A DNA stretch of 64,000 nucleotides from Mermis nigrescens (Eukaryota; Nematoda; Enoplea; Mermithida; Mermithidae), in assembly GCA_036768485.1 (NCBI GenBank), contig JAVLUZ010000271.1:1302001-1366000 (forward strand), in the 5' to 3' direction. Numbering within the stretch: position 1 is the first letter of the stretch; each line of letters begins with the position of its first letter. The position numbers were made by a program, and so were the translations under genes. Shown piece by piece: positions 11,904 through 22,778 of the stretch. The notes below the pieces were generated by a model. It was not told the DNA's origin and did no database searches. It saw only the letters and a program-made list of their open reading frames with translations.

Positions 11904-12133
11904 CTGTATTTGCAGTTTCATTTTGCTTACAAAGGAACCGACAAGAAAGACTTCATCGAACGCTTTGGATTAGGAATGGATAACGCCGTAAGGAACGAGG
12001 TGGAAAATCCAACCGAGTTATTAATTAAAAATATTCGAAACGCATTTGATTACCTGAGTGGCAAAAGAAGAAGCAGCGGGGGAGTATTGTCAAACATCGA
12101 CCAGCCAGCACAATTTTACAATACAGCGCAAAG
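11904..12133 (+). CDS. Orphan secreted protein, exon 2
   Basis: This internal exon has two in-frame acceptors (after 11903 and after 11915, both cag) and a strong donor, AAAG/gtaaga, at 12134. It ends in phase 2, which joins exon 3 correctly. The peptide includes FAYKGTDKKDFIERFGLGMD, VENPTELLIKNI and NAFDYLSGKRRSSGG. GKRR is a classical amidation-plus-cleavage signal, but it may be chance. The assignment to the same gene as exon 1 rests on spacing, strand and style, because the phase at the first junction does not close. Confidence 0.65.
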
Positions 12134-12137
12134 GTAA

Positions 12138-13690
12138 GAAAGACAATAAGATGAAATAAGCGTCCAAAATACTTTGATCCGTCGAAACTTTTTAAGACAA
12201 GAAATTAAAGCTAAGATATCAATCATAAAGGCACGCAAAATCCTGGCCCATTAGGGGCCGCGCTTAAATTATGGATATCCATGGAACAAAAATTGCGAAA
12301 AATCGCGAAAAATGTCAATAAATTAATTCTGGGGATCGTTGGGAGGGGTTGAGCTCTGTGGGTTCAACAAAGCTATCCAATCCAAACCCTCCACGCACAT
12401 ACATTGCGTCGGACAATAGCCGATCTTCCAACTGATGCCAGCAGCTCCATTCTAAAGTTGGTGGTTTCGGTCAACGGTTGTTGCTGGTTTGGGGTTCGGT
12501 TGACTTTCTATTGATTGGCTGTCGGTTACTGGTAGTTGGCTGGTCATTGGTTGGCTGATCGACTGACTAGTTCATAATAAACCCATCGTCGTGTATTGCA
12601 TATTTATGTTTATTCATATTTATATTACGCTATATTTATTTTTACAGATATTTTAATTTTTATATTGATTTACTTATTTATTTTTATTCTTTATATATTT
12701 CTATATTTATTTTTAGAATTTATATTTTACATTTTTACATTTATATTTTTTATACATCGTTTCGGCTTATTACTCTATTTACAATATTTCATTCATCGTT
12801 TTTCTAGCCTATATATCAGAATTTTAGAGATTTACATTTTTACTAGTAATGCTTCCCATAATAATGGCTAGCAACCCTTGGTACCTGGTTGAATCGAATT
12901 CACTCGTTTGTTCAGAGTGCACCCCGAACCAAGCTAAGGAAAATAAAAGGCAGAACTTACTCGTCAAAATGAGGTAAAATCAGGTTCGAAAACGAATAAG
13001 GATTAAAAAATATATGTTAATATGTTGAAATCTGCTTCTAGTAGTATTATGCAATTTTGACTTACATAAATTTTAAAGAAAATTTTTGCTCAAAAAACTT
13101 ACCGGCCGATCTCCTCCAACCACCCTGTCTCGCACCTCGTGGTCACGGTACGCAAAGCGGAATTTCATGCAGTGGATTCATTGCCACCTCATTCACGATA
13201 TATTATAAATTAATTAATATGCCAAATTGAAAACTTATAAGCAAGTGTAATGTGAAACGGCCTATTTTTAGAAAAAGTTTCAAAGTTTTCAATGGGCACA
13301 GTCTTTCAAAAGCCTCATACACGGAACATCAAACATCTAGAAATTTACGAATCATCAAATTTCAATAATAAGAACGTCGCTAATATGATAATGTTTCTCA
13401 CATTTCGACTTTACATACAAAAATAGTGCAGAGTTCAATAGGGGCAAAATCGCAAAGGCCAACGACTTCATTCTGCGGGTCACCCGGGATTCTGGTGAAA
13501 AACCTGCTTCTTCCGAATCCTCACGCCCATGACTGCATCACCAGAAAATCACTTGTATCCTCAATCTAAAAACAACTCAAAGAGCAAGAAAATTTTAGGA
13601 AAAAATTAGAGATGCATTTCGATAAAAAGAAAAACATTTTTAGAAAACGGCTCAGAAAAAGTCATCAACAGAGATTCACAAAGCATGTAG
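12138..13690. other. Intron 2 of the secreted-protein gene, first part
   Basis: Contents are a T-rich low-complexity block at 12590-12850 (TTTATATTT steps), a GGTTGGC-type simple repeat at 12460-12570, and unremarkable DNA otherwise. No exon is seen. Confidence 0.5.
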
Positions 13691-13694
13691 CTAT

Positions 13695-13949
13695 GCGTAG
13701 GTGGGCGGCGCCAAATTCTGGGGGTGCAATATTTTTCAAAGATAAAAAAACTTGCCTTTAAAATGGTGGTATGGCGAAAAATACCATTTTTCAACGTTTC
13801 TCATCGAGCACTATCCATTGGCATCAAAAATTGCGAGAAAAAAATTTTCTAAGATTGAATTTTGGGGGTGGTATATTGATTTCTGGGGGAGAAGTATTTG
13901 GTTTCTCGGAGGAGTTGCATACCCCCCGAAACCCCCCACGCCCAGGTGT
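13695..13949 (-). mobile_element. MITE family A copy 2, 255 bp
   Basis: This is a reverse-oriented family-A copy with ends GTAGGTGGGCGGCG and CGCCCAGGTGT. An exact 8-bp target duplication, GTAGCTAT, lies at 13687-13694 and 13950-13957. It sits inside intron 2 of the secreted-protein gene. Confidence 0.9.
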
Positions 13950-13957
13950 GTAGCTAT

Positions 13958-14326
13958 GTATGTATATCGAGCAATTTTTTCTGATTTTTAAACCCAAAAA
14001 ACATCCCCAAATCGCTTTAAAGTGAATGCATAATCAGAAATGCGAGTAAGATGATGAATTAAGCCAGCTATATTAGTAAAAAGAGCTTCATTTATAGCAG
14101 TGAATGTATGAGCCTGCTCATAAAAACGACAATATCTGACTAGGTTCTTGAGATATTGTCCTAGTCTAGACTTAGTCTTTTAAAAAGATATAATCCCTGT
14201 CTAGTCCCAGGGGACAAGACTCAAAAAAAATTTAATCTCATAAGTCTTTGTCTTTGTCCCAGTCAGACTTTGCCAACGCTGCGTGCGTAATAATTTCACA
14301 TTTAAGGCATTCAAAATGTTTTTCAG
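13958..14326. other. End of intron 2
   Basis: A local GTCTAG/CTAGTC-rich stretch (14130-14270) precedes the acceptor. The polypyrimidine tract and AG (tgtttttcag) at 14317-14326 define the start of exon 3. Confidence 0.5.
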
Positions 14327-14705
14327 CCTATGGGAAGTTCCGCCAACAAGTTCCGGAAATTATAAGCCTTTACCCCACGACGAGCATGCTTACCGCAGAC
14401 CGTACGATTCGGTTGACAATTATGCAAATTTTTCTCCACAAAGCCGATTTTTAGACGCAAATGATAGGCAAAGCGAGCCGAATCTTTTACGCAGAATTGT
14501 CGAAAATTTGATGAAGGAAATTAGAAGAAGTTCAACTGGACCGGTCGAAAAATTAAAATTAAATAATGGTTTATTGGGAGGAGCGAGTAAGAATAACGTC
14601 GATACAAAAGCGGCCGGACTATTTATTAGCGTACCGGGCTTGCCGCCCAGCTATTTGGGCAGTTATGTGGATTTGGCCGAAAATCAAGCCAATAATTTTG
14701 GTTGA
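14327..14705 (+). CDS. Orphan secreted protein, last exon
   Basis: The exon opens after tgtttttcag and completes the split codon AG/C (Ser) left by exon 2. It gives SLWEVPPTSSGNYKPLPHDE and ends in PGLPPSYLGSYVDLAENQ plus six residues before TGA. It holds 126 codons. Two basic pairs occur (LLRRIVENLMKEIRRSS). There are no Cys residues and no membrane helix. The protein is Asn/Pro/Ser-rich and probably largely disordered. The clean phase match to exon 2 and the stop followed by a polyadenylation signal support the model. Function is unknown; a secreted matrix, salivary or peptide-precursor role are all guesses. Confidence 0.75.
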
Positions 14706-14885
14706 CAAAACATTAGTTGGAAAGAACAAGCCTATCTGTATGTACGAGTATGTTCATATGCACCTACATATATCCTTTGATGAAAAGTTATAACTACTCT
14801 CGAATAAGTCTGAAGTACTAGGAACGCAAATATGAAATATCAAAATTTTTTAATTTCAAGTGAAAAATAGGCTACCGACAGTCGG

Positions 14886-14891
14886 AATAAA
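14886..14891 (+). promoter_or_regulatory. Candidate polyadenylation signal
   Basis: AATAAA lies 181 bases after the TGA of the secreted-protein gene, the first canonical hexamer after the stop. In AT-rich DNA this is weak evidence. Confidence 0.35.
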
Positions 14892-14924
14892 GAATTTGGG
14901 GTATGGGAAGACCGGCGGAATGGG

Positions 14925-15430
14925 ATATTGAGGGTCTAGACCAGAAATGCACGTTGGGAGGGGTTTGGGGGTTCAGAACACACATGGGTGTGGGGGTTTT
15001 GGGAGTTTGTACCTCCCAGAAGTTAAAAAACCCCTCGCAGGTTACTGTAGACCCCAGAATTCTATTCTTAGTAACATTTTGTCCACTATGGTAATAGGTA
15101 TAACTAATTAAATCAAACAGAATGTAAAAATGGAAAATTTCGTGGGAAAAATGAGGCAAAATAAAGATTGAAAAATAATGAAAATTGAAAATTCCCTTCA
15201 AAAGTGCTTTAGATTGACCAGAGCTGTGTAATAACGTATATTTAACGCTATTTTAGCGCTTATGCCAGTTTTTGAGATCATTTTGGCCCAAAAACGCTCA
15301 ATTTTTGACCCCTTCCTAGATCGGCCATGCTGTGCATCTTTGGTCTAGACCCAGCAGAATGAAGGCTAAAAATGGTTGAAAATACGTATGTTCTTTAAAA
15401 GTGGTTGACATTGACCAGAAACTGCGGGCG
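14925..15430. mobile_element. MITE-like repeat family D, copy 1
   Basis: It opens with a G-rich end (GGGAGGGGTTTGGGGG). An internal segment of ~230 bases (TGGAAAATT, then AAATAAAGATTG, GACCAGA and TTTTAGCGCTTATG) is then partly repeated from about 15240. The same organisation is seen at 34990-35510, and a fragment at 53030-53160. Ends and target duplication were not resolved. Confidence 0.6.
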
Positions 15431-15439
15431 GAATAACGT

Positions 15440-16660
15440 GCCCAGATTGGCCATGCTCTGCATCTGTATGATTAATCAGGATTTTCAACAAACAGCTCTG
15501 CTGGAAAATGCAAAACGCAATTGTAGAAAATTTTACTTAGAGAATCTAAAAAAAATTTCTATTGGACGGATTTTTAGGGCATTGAAATACATAGGTAGGT
15601 AAGGTACTCTACAATATTCGATCGATAGGCATTTTTGATTATTATCGCAGTGCGCTGAACATTGATTTCTCTTTCTGATAGAAAATCAGGACGCTCAGCC
15701 GAAAGATGTGAAATAGGTACTTATTTTGCGGAACCTTGTGCAAGCGAATCAATTATTACGTTTCGATTATATTAATAATATAGGTTTGATTATATTTATT
15801 TATGTAATAAAGTTTTGATTATATTTATTTGTGGTCGGTTTATAGCAATCAAAAAATCGTCCACTAGCACGAGATTTCGTGAAATAGACCGATGTACAAC
15901 GTATTCGGCACTTGCAACTGCACTACTCTAAACAACGATTTAATTTGCATATTCCAATCATATGATTTATGCATGATTGAATTAACAGGTATAATAATTA
16001 CCTTTCAATATTTACAAATAATATTACTTTATAATGTACTACCTACCTAATGTAATAATACGTGAATGTATACAACAAACTGGGTAATCGTGAGTGCATA
16101 AAATAACTGCATCAAAAATTATGTATGTTTATCTCTTTAGAAGAAAGTTTAAACTTTATTTAAACCCTAAACAGGCATTGAGATTGATTTAGTCGGTTTT
16201 CGCTTGTGATGCCGGACACATCTGTTTTTATTTCTTACTTGTTACCGTACTTCACGAAACCTTGTGCTTGGAACACCATATTTGAATCAATGTAAATCGA
16301 TTAAAAAATCAGTTCAGACTGAGAGAAAATCACGGTAGTGCATACTAAGTGAGAGGCATTCAAGTTTGTCTGTGCTAATTTGTATTACAGTAGGCTGACT
16401 AGAAGTCAGTTTTGTAGCTACTCATTTGATGGCTGATAATTGATTTTCATGCACAAGATATCGTGAAATAGACTACTGTGAAAAAATTTGAATTGCAGTA
16501 ATTTATCATAATCGTTTTACGAGTATAGTTGGCGATTAGATATCGTCTGTTTCATTTAATCGAGACCATCAGCAGAAGTTGTCAGACGAAAAGCTACACC
16601 TCTCCAAGACTAACTCAGTGTTGAGTATAAAAAACGAGACTAAGTGGGATGTCTAACAAT
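15440..16660. other. AT-rich intergenic DNA
   Basis: No gene. A short local repeat of GATTATATTTATT is at 15762-15832. The GACC/GATCGAT-type sequence at 15560-15640 is unremarkable. Confidence 0.5.
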
Positions 16661-16669
16661 GACATCACA

Positions 16670-17100
16670 ACATGGGAATTCTGGAGAGTGGGGGAGGGGG
16701 GGGTGAAATTTTAAAGTGCCTTTTTTGGGCCAAAAATTGTAGCTTCGATTCAGAAACATCGTTTTTTGGCGTTTCTGAGGATGCTCTATCGTTCTAGAGC
16801 AGAAAAACAGAAAAAAATGTAAAAATGGAAAAAGTCAAAAAATTGAATAGAATATAGTCAAAACATGAGTATATGGCGGGAAGCGCCAAAAAATTTACAC
16901 TTTTGAGCAAAAAGTACATCAAAACGCATAAAAAACCAACTTTTTTACGAATTTTAACAAATTTTTGGAAACTTCCAAAAAATTGCAGATTCTGGGGGAT
17001 GAAATTATTGAGGGGGTCATTTTTTTTTCGGCGGGGGTAGAGGGGGTTGAAAACTCCTCCCCGAATCTCTTCCGCTCAGGATCATGTTTGGGCATTACCA
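16670..17100. mobile_element. MITE-like repeat family B, copy 1
   Basis: Hallmarks in order: GAATTCTGG with a G-run, AACATCGTTTTTTGGCGTTT, GATGCTCTATCGTTCTAGAGC, CATGAGTATATGGCGGGAAG, then GGCGGGGGTAGAGGGGGTTG near the other end. Related copies lie at 56190-56590 and 59990-60355, with fragments at 40840-41060 and 41260-41400. The centre often carries a GGCGC..GCGCC hairpin. No coding capacity. Confidence 0.7.
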
Positions 17101-17283
17101 TATTTTTAAAATAGTTTGCGCCAGTCAATTCATGATGAGAGTAGTTGACTATCAAAAACAGGTCGAAGACATGTTTTTTTACCTCAGAGTTTTAACTTCA
17201 CATCAATTGAAGTAAATCTGTATTGAGTTTAAAGAAACGCATTCAAGTAAGGTGTGTCACTCTTTTATGTGTTCTTTATCATA

Positions 17284-18700
17284 GGTAGCGCGATAGCGCT
17301 ACCTATGATATACTTGGCCATCCTTTTTTCTTATATCTTTATCACAGCGAGTGCGAAATTTGTGTCCCCACTCATAGCAACAACGGCACATACCATGGAG
17401 GTGCGGTGTTTTTTAAAGGTAGATAATAAAAAACTTAGATGCTCCTTTTTTTGTTTACACTCAATACCGAGCTAGTCGTGAGTGTGTAAAGTTTACACCA
17501 CAAAATTCAAATGATCGGCGGAGGGCCACTTTTTTAAAATGTTTTTCCTGATCAGTAAGTTACGAATCTGGTCTTAAAATTTCTTTACACGAAATTTTAG
17601 TTGTTGCACAGGAGTGTAAATTAGATGGTTTTTTTGCACTGTTTTCATGTACTCAAGCATATCTAAGTCTTTTTTACATTCTATGCAGTCTGATTGGTTT
17701 CAAAAGGTAGACGGTTATAAAATCTAGGGGAGCCATTTTTTATTTTTTTAAAGTAATATTTTCAAATTTAGAGGCGGTTTATTGTAAAGAGTCTGAGACA
17801 AAAATTTTTCGCCTAGAGCGTCGTGGATGATGAATTTAAAAAAAATATTTTTCGTAAGGTCAGAATAACGAATCTGACCTTTAAACCTTTCTACAACCAG
17901 TGTTTGTTGAGGTATGAAGAGGTGAACTTTGAATTATACATCTATTTTCTAATGCCGATAGATGACTCCGTATTGCATATTGTTTGATCAGATTTTTCTT
18001 ATTTCAGAGGTTTTTGACTCGTCTTTAATAAATTATTATTTTTATTATCATAAATGCACTATTCTTAAACTTCAGTAGAATGATGAATATTTTTTAATAT
18101 AGTATAATCAAGCTGAAATCTTGGCTGCGGTTGGTGCAATGGCTGACGTATCCGTTCTCACATGTGGATTTAAAAAAGAATAGTGGCTTCAAGTCTTCTG
18201 AATACAAACTTTTTTCATTTTTTCAATTCTTTCAACAAAACCATGCGCTTCATTTGACTTATTCATCTATTTAGGTTCTGCAGATGACACTTTTTTGTTT
18301 TTTTTAATATAGCCTTAGTTCTCGAATGGGAGTGTAAAGAGTGCGAAAATCTGGGGTTGAAAAGACACATTTTGGTCGAGTTTTCGACTTGTTTATGTCT
18401 GCCAACAACTCCGCTTATGAGTTTTAAGAAATTTTTCTGACAGAAATGTACTACGGATTAAGGGCTATCTTGCTAGTGGATGAAGAAAAAAAAACAGATT
18501 TTGTCCAAGATTTCTCTGCCAAATTTTTCGGTTATGAGTAGAAATGAATTGAATAAAATAGAAATAAAGTTACTTTTAAGGGCTTACACGTCGAAGCAAG
18601 CCGCGTTCAAGAAAATGTAATATTGAGTTGTTTATGGGGGTGTAAAGTTCGAAATCTGTGGTGTAAAATGGCTGAAAAAACGGTTTTTTTTCCGTATTTT
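17284..18700 (+). repeat. Long non-coding repeat K, copy 2
   Basis: It begins with GGTAGCGCGATAGCGCTACC, a short palindrome matching the start of copy 1 at 6056. It then repeats the GTGTAAAGTTTACAC-rich body with deletions and rearrangements. Two segments of copy 1 appear here out of register (near 17640-17800 and 18240-18480), so this copy may itself contain an internal duplication. The right boundary is vague. Confidence 0.55.
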
Positions 18701-18879
18701 GATTCCGCAAACCATCCAAATTAAACACGGAACCAACAAGCGCTTCTAATTTACAAAACTCCAAAACGACTGAATTTTTCAATAAAATTTTCAATGTTTT
18801 GCAAAAGTAGGACATAAGCAGCAAACTTTGAAGAACACAATTTTCATAACAAGAACTCCCGTATTTCGGAAGTTTTTTA

Positions 18880-19260
18880 CAACTAATTCTAGTGCATCCG
18901 ACTTTAGCGACATTCAACTGTTCATATCAGCTCATTTCTCTCGGCAAGAAGATTAAAATTTTTGCAAAAAATATAACAATCTTTCTTTGCAAATTTCTCC
19001 AAACAAGAATTCCATTTGTCTATCTTTGCAAACCAATTTTTTCTCTCAAACGCTTATATTCCCTAACAGAATCTCTGTTGCAGTACATTTTATCAGGCAA
19101 CGAAATCGTATTCAATTTTCTACATATACATAACGACACAACACAGCTGCCGTAACAGACAATCCAGTATCAAACCTTCAGCCTTGTGAATTGTAATAGC
19201 ATTTGCTAAACAGTGGATATTGATGCTCATTAATTTTTAAATTTTTAGCTATCCAAAAAT
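18880..19260 (-). pseudogene. PIF1-type helicase remnant
   Basis: The minus strand at 19162-19206 reads ANAITIHKAEGLILD, which matches the late helicase motif of PIF1-family proteins (typically ITIHKAQGLTLD). Downstream, in another frame, comes DKMYCNRDSVREYKRLREKI, resembling the YxRLR end of such domains. Frames are broken by stops and shifts, so this is dead. PIF1-type domains occur in Helitron RepHel proteins and in cellular PIF1. Given the setting, a transposon origin is likely. Confidence 0.45.
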
Positions 19261-19425
19261 CGACATCAACTCTTTCAATTTTCTAAATTTCCGAAATTAC
19301 ATCAAACTTAACCATAATACATTTACCAATCTTATTTTCAAATAGAATCTCTGCAACGTTTCCCAAGCAACACATTTACCAAACCTGCTTGAACATTATT
19401 ATTCCTTTGCAACACGCGCATCTAT

Positions 19426-19652
19426 CACACCTGAGCGTGGGGGTTGGGGGCATGCATCCTCCGAGAAACCAAAATACTCCCCAGAATTCAATTTTTAAAT
19501 TTTTTTTCGTTTTCTTTTTCGCAATTCTTTGATGCCAATAAATGATGCTCGATGAGGAACGTTGAAAAATAATGTTTTTTTCGCCATACCACAATTTTTA
19601 AGGCCATTTTTTGACCTTTGAAAAATCTTGCATCCCCCAGAAATTTAGGGGC
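19426..19652 (+). mobile_element. MITE family A copy 3, right end damaged
   Basis: The left end is CACACCTGAGCGTGGGGG and the interior matches the family up to the CCCCCAGAAATTTAGGGG block. The usual GCCCACNTATG right end is missing, so the copy is truncated or its end is mutated. Confidence 0.7.
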
Positions 19653-19909
19653 TAATTTTTAAAATGTCTTCTAAACCAAAAGTATCACTTACTTCTTTTG
19701 CATTGAACTTGTTTCTTAAATTTTCTTCCTTCTTTTTGAAATGAGTGAAACACTTATAAATTAATAAAATTTCCACAACTTTAATATTCTGTGAACAAAG
19801 CATCGATTAGATAAATTTATCACCTTGTTCATTCTTGCTAAACAAACACACACATAGTTATTGTCCGACTTGACCACATTTTTCTTTATAGAAAGTTTGC
19901 TACGTCATC

Positions 19910-20141
19910 AAAGGTAAGCGCCACCAAAGTTCTGGGGAGGGAGGTGCAAATTTTTTCAAAGGTCAATAAATGGCCTTAAAAATGGTGGTATGGCGAAAAA
20001 AATACAATTTTCCAACGTCTCTCATTGGGTACTATCAATTGACATAAAAAATTGCAAAAACAAAAAATTCAAACATTAAATTCTGGGGGAGGGTATTTCG
20101 GATTCTTAGGGGGAACCCCCAAACCCCACGCTCGGGTATAT
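19910..20141 (-). mobile_element. MITE family A copy 4, 232 bp
   Basis: Reverse orientation, flanked by an exact 8-bp target duplication, ACGTCATC (19902-19909 and 20142-20149). The ends (AAAGGTAAGCGCCACC and CACGCTCGGGTATAT) are more diverged than in other copies. Confidence 0.85.
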
Positions 20142-20149
20142 ACGTCATC

Positions 20150-20815
20150 CATCCTATCCGGAGATATATTAAAACCCATATTGGAAATCTATCGGTCATT
20201 TAAAGCCAACAAATCCGAATCCAACAGATTCCCAACTCGAATTATGCCAAGCATTTCAGCATAATTAGAATCCGTATAATGGCGAACATTAATACTAAGT
20301 TCGCAATACTCAAATTCATCTCAACAATTGAAGCTGATTCTAAATCCACGCGGGACGGTCGGAGAATCGGGACACAATCTCTACATCAGGACCGTAATTC
20401 TAATACGATCTAATAATTTATTCTTATAATGATTTATCGGTTAAAAAAGTTAGAAAAATAGTAAGATTTTTATCAAGAATGAATCTGTCTATCGAAAAAA
20501 ACGACAAGTAAAAAGAAAAAGATACTTAGTGCTATGTACGAGTATAAGTTTATTTTGAGCTATTTTTGACACTACGTGAAAAAATTAAGGGTTCCGCTCC
20601 GCCCCTCCCCCGTTCCCTGGATCCCCTGATAAAAACAAAAGGTATCTATATAAACGAAAAAATCAATCAAAATTTCAGCTGTCAAAGAGCGATAGTGGAG
20701 TGATCAGAATACGGAATTTAAAGAACGTGTGTTGTAAGACACATCCACAGTTGCTTTGTAAAACCATCACAAAATAATATTATAAAATATAATTGTTCCC
20801 ATCGAAGACAAATAA
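20150..20815. other. Intergenic, no gene seen
   Basis: Ordinary DNA with an isolated C-rich patch (CCCCTCCCCCGTTCCC, 20603-20618). Confidence 0.45.
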
Positions 20816-20817
20816 AA

Positions 20818-21830
20818 AATGGACAGCGAGTCGGCCAGGTGGATGGTCGATGAGGTGATTAGTTAAAGACTTTAAAAACCTCGTAGACTCATTTGTTTCC
20901 ACAAACTGATCAATTTTTCATCTTTACAAACAAATAAGGATTCGACCTATTTCATTATTTCATAGGCCCATTTGGATTCCACTTTCTGATAAATTTTTCA
21001 TCTTTACGAATGGGACTTTTTGGGCCAAAATAAGGTCAACAACCGGTACAACCGCTGAAATACATAAAAATCATGTTTACGTACAGGTCGGATGGTTGAT
21101 AACGCAGTGAATCAAAAAACAATTTTAAAATCTCGAGGATTTTTGTGGTAAAACCTAAATTTTCTAATATTACCTTATTAGATTCTAAAAACTATTTTTT
21201 CTGTGCTTATCTATGTAAGCAAAATTTACAAAATATTGATCATTTTTCCATCTTTACAAAAAAAATAAAGCGAGTTAATAAGGTTGGATGGTCTGATAAA
21301 GCGGTAGGTCAAAGATAATTTAAAAAGCTCATAGGTCCATTTGGTTTCCACTTACTGATCGATTTTTCATCTTTACGACAAAATAAGGTTGATCTGCCAC
21401 GTGGGATGGTCGATAACACAGTAGTTCACAAAACGATTCAAAAAGTTCACAGGCCCATTCGGTTTCCACTCACTGATCAATTTTTCATCTTTACGAAAAG
21501 CCAAGTCAGCCAAGTATGATGGTTGGACAGCGCGATAAGTCAAATACAAGTCTAAAATCTCATGGGCCTATTAAATTCCCAATTTTTCAACTTACAAAAA
21601 AAATAAGGCGAGTCAGCCAGGTGGGATGGTCGATAATGCGGTAAATCAAAAAAATTCAAAAGTCTCATAGGCATATTTATATGCCAGTTATTGATCAACT
21701 TTTCATCTTAACAAAAAAATAAGGCAATAAATGGTAAATAACACGGTAGGTCAAACAATTTAAAAATCTCACAGGCTTATTTACATTCCATTTTTTGATC
21801 AAGTTTTCACCTTCACGAAAAAAGTACAAT
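20818..21830 (+). repeat. Minisatellite, ~105-120-bp units
   Basis: About nine degenerate units. Each contains a version of GGTGGGATGGTCGATAA, then GTCAAA, CTCATAGGCCCATTTG, CCACTNACTGATCAATTTTT and CATCTTTACAAA. Units vary in length by indels. No coding frame is maintained. Confidence 0.85.
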
Positions 21831-22501
21831 AAAGTGCAATTGTTAGCGACTTAATCCTGCAGAATTGTACTTTCATGTGAGTCAATCGATTTCAATCCAA
21901 CGCAATATTAAGTCTGACAAATCACGACATCAAAGATTTTTTCGTCATGCGTTTGTCCTCCATGCATTTCCAACAACTACTCAACTAGCGTATAAATACT
22001 TATGAAATTACAAACAGAGTAACTAAGAAACACAAGGAATAGTATTATTGAGGAAGCCGAAATCAGCAGAAACACCTGTTGAATGTTAAAACGCTTAATT
22101 TTGGCTTGTACAAAAAGAACAAACTGAAAATTTTTGAAAATTTTTTTACAGCTCTTTTTTACTATCGAATAGAGAAGAGCTCAAAAATGCATTTATTGTC
22201 GACTATGTCCTGGATGATTCTCTAGTTATTTGACATTCAGAAAATTGTTTGCTAAAACAATTAAAATCATACAGCAAGCTTATTTCAAACAGACTACATG
22301 ATAACGCGTATTATTGCACACATTCACTGATTATAACGCTGACAATTAAGGCAAACACATTTCAAACTGAAATCTCATCGAGGGCAAACGCATGACGAAA
22401 CTACCTAACACTTTTCTCGCTCATCAGGCAAAGTGCCTACTTAGGTAGATAAATCGACATTATGTTACGTATATCATTTCAAGTGGTGGCATAGGAATAT
22501 A
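21831..22501. other. Intergenic, no gene seen
   Basis: AT-rich DNA without recognisable ORFs or repeats. Confidence 0.45.
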
Positions 22502-22509
22502 GTCGTCAT

Positions 22510-22771
22510 CATACGTGGGCAGCAACAAAATTGGGGGGGGTGCAAGATGTTTCAAAGGTCAAAAAGGGCCTTAAAAATAGTGGTATGGCGAAAAACAATA
22601 TTTTTCAACGTTTCTCATCAAGCAATATCCATTGGCATCAAAAAATTGCGACAAAACAAAAAATTTTCAAAAATTGAATTCTAGGGGGGGGGGGTATTTT
22701 GATTTCTGAGAGAGGGGGTATTTTGGTTTCTCGGGGGTACATAACCCCCAAAACCCCCACGCCCAGGTGTG
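22510..22771 (-). mobile_element. MITE family A copy 5, 262 bp
   Basis: Ends are CATACGTGGGCAGCAAC and CACGCCCAGGTGTG, with an exact 8-bp target duplication GTCGTCAT (22502-22509 and 22772-22779). The right duplication overlaps the first base of the neighbouring Helitron-like element, so this MITE landed at that element's 5' junction. Confidence 0.9.
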
Positions 22772-22778
22772 GTCGTCA

